Of a DNA stretch of 10,400 nucleotides, positions 1-5,775 are shown in pieces. The DNA comes from JAMLIN01 sp041676645 (GTDB lineage: Bacteria > Pseudomonadota > Gammaproteobacteria > Burkholderiales > Burkholderiaceae_E). How positions within the stretch are numbered: position 1 is the stretch's first letter; each line of letters begins with the position of its first letter. The stretch spans positions 1-10,400 of the forward strand of contig JBAYRO010000104.1 in the NCBI GenBank assembly GCA_041676645.1. The letters run 5' to 3'. Below the pieces are notes generated by a model. That model worked only from the letters and a program-made list of their open reading frames with translations, did no database searches and was not told the origin of the DNA. Both the position numbers and the translations under genes were made by a program.

Positions 1-246
1 CGCGAATACCCGGGGCGGGTATCGGGCACCGCCCTGGCCAATCCCGATTTCACCCGCTACGCCGAGGCCTTCGGCGGCTTCGGCGCGCGTGTCGAGCGCA
101 CCGCCGAGTTCGGCGCCGCGCTGGAGAAGGCCCTGGGCTTCATCGGGCGGCACAAGCGTCCCGCGCTGATCGAGCTCGTCGTCGATCCGCAGGTGATCAC
201 GCCCGGGCGCAGCCTCGACCAGATCGCCGGCCGCGGCGCAGCTTAG
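1..246 (+). CDS. Thiamine-pyrophosphate-dependent enzyme, C-terminal end (acetolactate synthase-like), partial
   Basis: The reading frame is open from base 1 and ends at TAG 244-246, leaving the last 81 residues of a longer protein. The stretch matches the end of the C-terminal TPP-binding domain of the IlvB/COG0028 family: an opening YPGR, then GTALANPDFTRYAEAFGGFG, a helix ending in ALEKAL, and the closing strand PALIELVVDPQVITP. Family members use ThDP for carboligation or decarboxylation of 2-oxo acids (acetolactate synthase, oxalyl-CoA decarboxylase, benzoylformate decarboxylase and others). The substrate cannot be told from this fragment, because the selective residues lie upstream of the window. 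The last bases of the gene interlock with the stop codon of the convergent antitoxin gene, so the two coding regions overlap by 4 bp and no terminator fits between them. The family call is firm; a specific enzyme name would be a guess. Confidence 0.85.
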   Translation, partial: REYPGRVSGTALANPDFTRYAEAFGGFGARVERTAEFGAALEKALGFIGRHKRPALIELVVDPQVITPGRSLDQIAGRGAA

Positions 247-533
247 ACAAGCTCCAGCTTGACTTCCCGGCCCAATGCGCGCGCGGCCTTGAAGACCGTA
301 TCGAGCTGTATCCGGTCGTTGTCGGGATCGAGGACCCTGTCGAGCTGGCTGCGGCTCGTCTGCATGCGTCTGGCCATCTCGTTCTTGGTCACGCCTTCCT
401 TCGCCATCGCGTTTTCGAGCTGCCAGGCGAGCGTGCGCTTGATCGCTACCGCGCTGGTTTCCTCGCAAATCCCTTCGTCTTTCAAGTATTGCTCGAAGGA
501 CGAGCCGATGGATCCCTTCCTGCTCGTGCTCAT
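243..533 (-). CDS. HigA-like antitoxin, XRE-type helix-turn-helix protein
   Basis: This is a 96-residue protein predicted to neutralise the toxin encoded just upstream and to repress the operon. A helix-turn-helix lies at about residues 36-70: the recognition part reads MARRMQTSRSQLDRVLDP, followed by a DTVFKAARALG helix and a short basic C-terminal strand. The N-terminal part (SSFEQYLKDEGICEE, then AVAIKRTLAWQLE) is typical of antitoxins paired with Gp49-like toxins. I chose the ATG at 533 because it has a strong Shine-Dalgarno (AAGGAG, about 8 bases upstream, inside the toxin gene) and because it overlaps the toxin stop as ATGA, implying translational coupling. The frame could extend upstream to 644, but that part overlaps the toxin gene and is low-complexity. 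The base composition is poorer in GC than flanking genes. The stop codon overlaps the stop of the convergent TPP-enzyme gene. Confidence 0.87.
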   Translation of the reverse strand: MSTSRKGSIGSSFEQYLKDEGICEETSAVAIKRTLAWQLENAMAKEGVTKNEMARRMQTSRSQLDRVLDPDNDRIQLDTVFKAARALGREVKLELV

Positions 534-877
534 GCCGTCAGCTCCTTCATCCGCTTCAATGCCAGATCCAGATCCGCCTTCGGTGTCTTCTGTGTCTTCT
601 TGATGAAGCTGTGCACAAGCACCATCCTCTTTTCGGCGACGCAAAAGATCACCCGCGTGGTACGCCCGTGGCTGATATCGCTACGGATTTCGTACAGCCC
701 CTTGCCGAGCGATCGACTGACGGGCATCCCGACAGGCCAGCCGTACTCGGCGGTCGCAATGTCCTGGCCAACGATGCGGCGATCGTTCCCGTCCAGTGCC
801 TTCAGCCATTCCCGCACCGGCTCCTTGCCCGCTGCCGTGCGGAAGAAAACCGCCGGGAGTTTCTTGAGCTCGACCAT
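530..877 (-). CDS. HigB/RelE-superfamily toxin (phage Gp49-like)
   Basis: This is a 115-residue protein of the RelE/ParE toxin superfamily, Gp49-like (HigB) branch. Known HigB members are ribosome-dependent mRNA endonucleases that slow growth when the antitoxin is lost; that activity is inferred here. Visible family hallmarks are the start MVELKKLPAVFFRTAAG, the EPVREWLKAL helix, GQDIATAEYGWPVGMP, the strand LGKGLYEIRSD, R-V-I-FCV, and the end FIKKTQKTP followed by a basic helix. The ATG at 877 is preferred over the in-frame GTG at 892 because it has GGGAAG six bases upstream and gives the usual family length and start. Toxin-first order is the higBA arrangement. The KTQKTP motif is encoded by a perfect 9-bp tandem repeat (583-600). 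Codon use and GC content suggest acquisition. The assignment is solid at family level; the cleavage target is unknown. Confidence 0.88.
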   Translation of the reverse strand: MVELKKLPAVFFRTAAGKEPVREWLKALDGNDRRIVGQDIATAEYGWPVGMPVSRSLGKGLYEIRSDISHGRTTRVIFCVAEKRMVLVHSFIKKTQKTPKADLDLALKRMKELTA

Positions 878-896
878 GCGTGAGCTTCCCACCCAA

Positions 897-926
897 AACG
901 TACCATTAATGGTACATTTTAGTCAA
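897..926 (-). promoter_or_regulatory. Palindromic operator and candidate promoter of the toxin-antitoxin operon
   Basis: A perfect 16-bp palindrome, GTACCATTAATGGTAC, lies at 900-915, about 22 bases upstream of the toxin start. On the minus strand it is directly preceded by a -10-like TAAAAT (916-921, 5 of 6 to consensus), which would place the transcription start inside the palindrome. An alternative -35-like TTGACT (921-926) overlaps it, and a TACGTT (897-902) lies 18 bases further on. Antitoxins with a helix-turn-helix normally repress their own operon by binding such an operator, so this is the expected HigA-like binding site. The palindrome is seen directly; the binding and the exact promoter are inferred. 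Confidence 0.7.
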
Positions 927-978
927 ACCAAACCGAACAGGGAAGCTGGGCAAGAGACGTAGGCCGACGCGCGCGACG

Positions 979-1030
979 AAAATGAGGTCAGACTCCATTA
1001 ATTTCATTTAATGGAGTCTGACCCCATTTT
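979..1030. repeat. Long inverted repeat 1 with GGTCAGAC tips (hairpin)
   Basis: The two arms, 979-1001 and 1008-1030, are complementary over 23 bp with one mismatch (985 against 1024) around a 6-base loop TTTCAT. The innermost 16 bp are perfect. The right tip GTCTGACCCCATTT (1016-1029) is identical to the right tip of the second inverted repeat at 8223-8280, but the inner parts differ. The element sits eight bases after the nrdR stop and about 50 bases upstream of the toxin-antitoxin promoter. Runs of T follow the stem on both strands (TTTTT on plus, TTTT on minus), so it could also end transcription of nrdR. The structure resembles REP-like or small non-autonomous palindromic elements, but no transposase is present. 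Confidence 0.85.
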
Positions 1031-1037
1031 TGTCTGG

Positions 1038-1505
1038 CTACCGCCCGCGCGGCTTCTGCGGCCGGACCTCGCGGATCGCGTCGGCGAAGTCCTTGACGTC
1101 CTCGAAGCTGCGGTAGACCGAGGCGAAGCGGACATAGCCGACCTTGTCGAGCTTGCGCAGCTCGTCCATCACGCTTTCGCCGATCCGCTCGCTGGCGACT
1201 TCACGCACGCCCAGTCCGCGCAGCCACTCCTCGATGCGCTGCACGGCGGCGTCGACATCGGCGGCGGGCACCGGCCGCTTGCGCAGGGCCAGCGCGATCG
1301 AGCCGCGCAGTTTCTCGCGGTCGAACTCGGCCCGCAGGCCGCTGCGCTTGACGATGGTCGGGTACTGCAGGTCGGGGCGCTCGTAGGTGGTGAAGCGCTT
1401 GTCGCAGTTCAGGCATCGACGACGACGGCGGATGCTGCCGCCGTCGTCGGATTCGCGGGTCTCGACGACCTGCGTGTCGGGATGCTCGCAGAAGGGACAA
1501 CGCAT
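1038..1505 (-). CDS. nrdR: Transcriptional repressor NrdR
   Basis: This 155-residue protein is of standard family length. NrdR represses ribonucleotide reductase operons by binding paired NrdR boxes, using an ATP-cone that senses ATP and dATP. The N-terminal zinc ribbon is complete: MRCPFC gives Cys3 and Cys6, and RRCLNC gives Cys31 and Cys34. It is followed by RFTTYER and the ATP-cone from about residue 49 (IVKRSGLRAEFDREKL), with VGYVRFASVYRSFEDV near residues 122-137, all highly conserved. The start ATG at 1505 is fixed by the first zinc-ribbon cysteine. It follows glyA after 25 bases on the same strand, a common pairing in proteobacteria, and is probably co-transcribed from the glyA promoter. 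An inverted repeat just after the stop may serve as terminator. No NrdR box pair was noticed in the window, so its targets lie elsewhere. Confidence 0.97.
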   Translation of the reverse strand: MRCPFCEHPDTQVVETRESDDGGSIRRRRRCLNCDKRFTTYERPDLQYPTIVKRSGLRAEFDREKLRGSIALALRKRPVPAADVDAAVQRIEEWLRGLGVREVASERIGESVMDELRKLDKVGYVRFASVYRSFEDVKDFADAIREVRPQKPRGR

Positions 1506-1530
1506 CGGCCTGGCCCCCGCGCCCGCGGAT

Positions 1531-2787
<1,257 letters not shown>

Positions 2788-2804
2788 GGGTTTACTCCGC
2801 GTTT

Positions 2805-2829
2805 CAGCCGTAGGGGTGGATAACGGCTG
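2805..2829 (-). promoter_or_regulatory. Candidate expression-platform hairpin between the ZTP aptamer and the glyA ribosome site
   Basis: On the minus strand CAGCCGT (2829-2823) can pair with ACGGCTG (2811-2805) around an 11-base loop. Bases 2827-2829 are also needed for the 3' strand of riboswitch P3, so the two structures exclude each other. The hairpin has no U-run after it and ends only 6 bases before the GGAG of glyA (2798-2795). This points to control of translation start rather than intrinsic termination. The switching role is inferred. Confidence 0.55.
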
Positions 2830-2963
2830 CCCAGGCGCGCGGCAGACACGGTCGGAAATGGCCCGGCTACCCGGCCGGCGATCGAATCGCCGGCCACGGT
2901 GACTGCCTCGGGCCATGCCCTGCGCTCCCCGGTAGTGCTCTACCCATTCGCCAGTCGCGCAGG
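2827..2963 (-). promoter_or_regulatory. ZTP riboswitch (pfl motif) in the glyA leader
   Basis: Read on the minus strand, the leader contains the conserved pieces of the pfl/ZTP aptamer in order. P1 is CCTGCGC (2963-2957) paired with GCGCAGG (2925-2919), 7 bp. Inside it lies GACTGGCGAA, then P2 GGTAG/CTACC (2944-2940 with 2935-2931) and the conserved CGGGGAGCGC. After a linker comes the 3' domain: P3 CTGCC (2845-2841) with GGCAG (2831-2827), and the conserved CGCGCCTGGGCA. The pseudoknot strands GGCG (2952-2949) and CGCC (2837-2834) are both present. The linker holds its own stem-loop: an outer 8-bp stem (2858-2865/2909-2916) and an inner 10-bp stem (2873-2882/2886-2895). ZTP accumulates when 10-formyl-THF is short, and this class is known to precede one-carbon genes including glyA. 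Recognition is from memory of the consensus, not a covariance search. Confidence 0.93.
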
Positions 2964-2983
2964 AATGCGAGTACCAGGGACGG

Positions 2984-3013
2984 ATTCTAGCGTTGCAGGG
3001 CCTGCGTGGGCAA
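2984..3013 (-). promoter_or_regulatory. Candidate promoter for the glyA-nrdR transcript
   Basis: On the minus strand TTGCCC (3013-3008, 4 of 6 to the -35 consensus) and TAGAAT (2989-2984, 5 of 6 to the -10 consensus) are 18 bases apart. The predicted start near 2977 falls just upstream of the riboswitch P1 strand, so the leader would begin with the aptamer. The promoter overlaps the last codons of the histidine-phosphatase gene. Confidence 0.55.
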
Positions 3014-3667
3014 TCCCGCGGAGCCGCCCGGCGACTGCACCGAGGCATCGTCGAGCGCCGCATCGAGATGGGCGATGTCGGCCCAGTCGATCAGCGACCA
3101 GCGGCCGTCCTCGAAACGGATGCGGTTGATGCTGGCGTTGAGCAGTTCATGGCGCCGGGGCGCCTCGAGCGCCAGGCCGGTGGCGAGGCGATAGGCGATA
3201 TCCAGCACACCGCCATGCGAAACCGCCGCGACCCTTGCGCCCGGATAGCGGCGGGCGATCCGCTCGAAGGCGACGGCGCAGCGATCGGCGAAGTCACGCA
3301 GCGATTCACCCCCGCCGGGCAGCGCGAAGTCCGGCTCGCGAGCCTGCCAGCGAGCGTACGCGCGCGGGAAGTCGGTCGCGATCTCGTCGTAGGTGCGGCC
3401 CTCGAAGTCACCGTAGCAGCGCTCGCGCAGGCCGGCGTCCGCGACCGCCGCGATCCCCAGGCGCGCCGCCACCGGCGCCGCGGTATCGCGGGCCCGGGCG
3501 AGATCGCTCGTGTGGATCGCCGCCAGCCCCGCATCGGCGAGCCGGCCGGCAAGCCGCCGCGCCTGCTCGTGGCCCTGCGCATGCAGGCCGATGTCGCGAT
3601 GCCCCTGGAACCGGCGTTGCCGGTTCCAGTCGGTCAGCCCGTGGCGAATCAGCCAGAGCTCGGTCAC
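2987..3667 (-). CDS. Histidine phosphatase family protein (phosphoglycerate-mutase-like, GpmB/CobC type)
   Basis: This is a 226-residue cytoplasmic phosphatase of the two-histidine superfamily. The phosphate pocket is complete: RHG at 8-10 with the nucleophile His9, an Arg in SDLARAR (58 or 60), the acid Glu82 in LRERCYGDFEG, and the second histidine His151 in AVSHGGV. Relatives hydrolyse phospho-sugars, phosphoglycerate, alpha-ribazole phosphate and other small phosphates. The residues seen here do not choose between them, and no cobalamin genes are nearby, so CobC would be a guess. The start is GTG at 3667, chosen because TELWLIRHG is the usual beginning; its ribosome site is weak. The last 20 or so residues (Ala/Ser/Gly/Gln-rich) look like a loose tail, and their DNA hosts the glyA promoter. 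The PEBP-family gene lies 22 bases upstream on the same strand, so the two are probably co-transcribed. Confidence 0.88.
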   Translation of the reverse strand: MTELWLIRHGLTDWNRQRRFQGHRDIGLHAQGHEQARRLAGRLADAGLAAIHTSDLARARDTAAPVAARLGIAAVADAGLRERCYGDFEGRTYDEIATDFPRAYARWQAREPDFALPGGGESLRDFADRCAVAFERIARRYPGARVAAVSHGGVLDIAYRLATGLALEAPRRHELLNASINRIRFEDGRWSLIDWADIAHLDAALDDASVQSPGGSAGLPTQALQR

Positions 3668-3689
3668 GTCCGGATCGTTGTCATGATTC

Positions 3690-4316
3690 TCAGGCGAGCC
3701 TCGGGTTCAGGGTGAAAGTGCCGGTGATCGACGCCTGGCCCAGCGAATGCTCGTTGATCGCCTTGAGCGCATCGGCGCCGGTGAAGCGCCCCTGCACCGG
3801 CAACTGCTCGACGCCGAGCGCATACACGGTGAAGACGTAGTGGTGCAGGACGGAATCGTTCCACGGCGGGCACGGGCCGTCGTAGCCATAGTAATCGCCG
3901 GCCATGTCGGGGTCCGACGCGAACCAGGCGGTGTAGTCGTTGATCCCGTGACGCGCGCCATCGGGCGCGCCCGGACCGGCCTTGCCCTTGGGCGTGACTC
4001 CGTCGGAATGCGAACCCGCCGCGATGGCGCGGCAGTCGGCCGGCAGGTCGACGAGCACCCAGTGGTAGAAATCGACCCGCGGCAGGTCGGCGGGAATCTC
4101 GCGACCTTCCTGGTTGACGTCGTCGGGCTTGCTCGGCACATCGTAGTCGTGGCAGATGACCGCGAAGGACCGGGTCCCGGGCGGAACATCGTCCCAGGCG
4201 AGCTGCGGATTGCGATTGTCCGACAGGGCGATGTGCTGCTTGGGGTCGATGCGGCCGAATGCGAACTCGACCGGAATGACGTTGCCGTCGACGAATGACT
4301 CGCTGGTGAGTTTCAA
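3690..4316 (-). CDS. YbhB/YbcL family protein (PEBP, Raf-kinase-inhibitor-like)
   Basis: This 208-residue protein belongs to the phosphatidylethanolamine-binding-protein fold, bacterial YbhB/YbcL branch. Visible marks are NPQLAWDDVPPGTRSFAVIC (36-55), the conserved HWVLVDLP (85-92), the glycine-rich GPGAPDG (114-120), YYGYDGPCPPW (142-152) and HHYVFTVYAL (158-167), followed by an alanine-rich helix and the SITGTFTL end strand. Compared with E. coli YbhB it has an extra loop (about 63-82). There is no signal peptide, so it is likely cytoplasmic. The role in bacteria is poorly known: anion or lipid-headgroup binding is suggested by the fold, and no kinase target should be assumed. The start is TTG at 4316, since no ATG fits and the best ribosome site of the window (AAGGAGG, 5 bases upstream) points to it. 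It lies 50 bases after tyrS on the same strand. Confidence 0.93.
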   Translation of the reverse strand: MKLTSESFVDGNVIPVEFAFGRIDPKQHIALSDNRNPQLAWDDVPPGTRSFAVICHDYDVPSKPDDVNQEGREIPADLPRVDFYHWVLVDLPADCRAIAAGSHSDGVTPKGKAGPGAPDGARHGINDYTAWFASDPDMAGDYYGYDGPCPPWNDSVLHHYVFTVYALGVEQLPVQGRFTGADALKAINEHSLGQASITGTFTLNPRLA

Positions 4317-4366
4317 GATGGCCTCCTTGTTCCTGTGTTCGCCATGAGTCTAAGCCGTCCCGCCGC

Positions 4367-5593
4367 TCAATGCAGCCGCAAACGGGCGAAACGGCGCTTG
4401 CCGACCTGCAGGACGTATTCTCCCGCAGGCAATTCCAGCGCCCGGTCCTCGATCTTCCGGCCATCGACCCGGACCCCGCCCTGGGCGATCGCCCGCAGCG
4501 CCTCGGCGTTCGATGCGGCCAGGCCGCAGTGGCGCAGCAGCGCGACGATGCCGGCCGGCGCCCCGTTCGACTCGTACTCGGGCATCTCGTCGGGCAGCGC
4601 GCCACGCTGGAAGCGCGCCTCGAACGCTTCGAGGGCCGCCCTGGCGGCGGCGGCGTCGTGGAAGCGTTCGACGATCTCGAGCGCGAGCTCCACCTTGGCA
4701 TCGCGAGGATTGCGCCCATCGGCGCATTCGGCCCGCAGCCGCTCGATCTCGGCAAGCGGCCGGAACGAGAGCAGGGTGAAGTACTTCCACATCATGTCGT
4801 CGCTGATCGACATCAGCTTGCCGAACATCTCGCCGGCCGGCTCGGTGATGCCGACGTAGTTGTTCTTCGACTTCGACATCTTCTCGACGCCGTCCAGCCC
4901 CTCGAGCAACGGCATCGTCAGGATGCACTGGGGTTCCTGGCAGTACTCGCGCTGCAGTTCGCGCCCGACCAGCAGGTTGAACTTCTGGTCGGTGCCGCCC
5001 AGCTCGAGATCGGACTCGAGCGCGACCGAGTCGTAGCCCTGCATCAGCGGATAGAGGAACTCGTGCACCGAGATCGGGATCCCGCTGCGAAAGCGCTTCG
5101 AGAAATCGTCGCGCTCCATCATGCGCGCCACCGTGTATCGAGCCGCGAGCTGGATCATGCCGCGCGCGCCCAGCGGATCGCTCCATTCCGAGTTGCGCCG
5201 GATCTCGGTGCGCTCGGCATCGAGCACCAGGCTCGCCTGCCGGAAGTAGGTCGCGGCGTTCTCCTCGATCTGCTCGGCCGACAGCGGCGGCCGGGTGGCG
5301 TTGCGTCCCGACGGATCGCCGATCATCGAGGTGAAGTCGCCCACCAGGAAGATCACGGTATGGCCGAGGTCCTGGAGCTGGCGCAGCTTGTTCAGGACGA
5401 CCGTGTGGCCCAGGTGCAGATCGGGCGCGGTCGGATCGAGCCCGAGCTTGATCCGCAGCGGCACGCCGGTCGCTTCGCTGCGCGCGAGCTTGCGCTCCCA
5501 CTCCGACTCCACGATCAGCTCGTCGCAGCCGCGCCGGGTGATCGCCATCGCTTCGCGAACGCGATCGGTGATCGGCCAGTTCTCGCCGTTCAT
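4367..5593 (-). CDS. tyrS: Tyrosyl-tRNA synthetase
   Basis: This 408-residue class I aminoacyl-tRNA synthetase charges tRNA-Tyr with tyrosine in the cytoplasm. The catalytic domain shows LGLDPTAPDLHLGH with the HIGH-type motif HLGH at 60-63, LVGDFTSMIGDPSGR (83-97), the tyrosine-pocket region YPLMQGYDSVAL (181-192), LGGTDQKFNLLVGR (198-211) and KMSKS at 238-242. An S4 RNA-binding domain forms the C-terminus (about 345-408; QGGVRVDGRKIEDRALEL). The length and the motifs fit the TyrZ-like group found in many proteobacteria. The ATG at 5593 was chosen because of the AAAGGT ribosome site about 8 bases upstream; the frame extends to 5662, but that stretch is A/T-rich leader. It is the first gene of the minus-strand run and is divergent from the M23 gene. 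I see no T-box, and no convincing promoter pair for it. Confidence 0.97.
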   Translation of the reverse strand: MNGENWPITDRVREAMAITRRGCDELIVESEWERKLARSEATGVPLRIKLGLDPTAPDLHLGHTVVLNKLRQLQDLGHTVIFLVGDFTSMIGDPSGRNATRPPLSAEQIEENAATYFRQASLVLDAERTEIRRNSEWSDPLGARGMIQLAARYTVARMMERDDFSKRFRSGIPISVHEFLYPLMQGYDSVALESDLELGGTDQKFNLLVGRELQREYCQEPQCILTMPLLEGLDGVEKMSKSKNNYVGITEPAGEMFGKLMSISDDMMWKYFTLLSFRPLAEIERLRAECADGRNPRDAKVELALEIVERFHDAAAARAALEAFEARFQRGALPDEMPEYESNGAPAGIVALLRHCGLAASNAEALRAIAQGGVRVDGRKIEDRALELPAGEYVLQVGKRRFARLRLH

Positions 5594-5649
5594 CGAGCTA
5601 CCTTTGAAAAAACATGTAAAAACCGGGCAAATGTCTTTCCCATGCCGCG

Positions 5650-5694
5650 TATAATCTGCCACCTACTGCCGGGCTCCAGCCAGGAGCGGCCCGG
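5650..5694 (+). promoter_or_regulatory. Perfect -10 box and leader hairpin upstream of the M23 gene
   Basis: A perfect TATAAT lies at 5650-5655 on the plus strand, without a good -35 at the usual distance (GCAAAT at 5627-5632 is the best). About 14 bases after it a hairpin can form: CCGGGCTCC (5669-5677) pairs with GGAG (5683-5686) and, after a CGG-type bulge, CCCGG (5690-5694), with loop AGCCA. It would sit near the 5' end of a transcript of about 115 untranslated bases. The whole 5594-5775 space between tyrS and the M23 gene holds no other gene. Confidence 0.45.
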
Positions 5695-5775
5695 GTATGG
5701 ACAAGACAACATGGGCGAAGCGACGCCCCGGCATTCTAGCCGAGCCGCCGCCATTGCCCGGAACGAGCCTGCTGC

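Noticed and set aside
534..644. N-terminal extension of the antitoxin in the same frame
   Set aside because: It lies inside the toxin gene, is acidic low-complexity sequence, and the downstream ATG has a strong ribosome site and the usual ATGA coupling.
2828..2963. Glycine riboswitch as the explanation for the glyA leader
   Set aside because: The leader shows the pfl/ZTP consensus strings with matching helices and pseudoknot. I saw no tandem glycine-aptamer arrangement.
2788..3063. N-terminal extension of GlyA by 92 residues in the same frame
   Set aside because: The extension covers the ZTP riboswitch and the end of the phosphatase gene. ATG 2787 gives the standard length and has a ribosome site.
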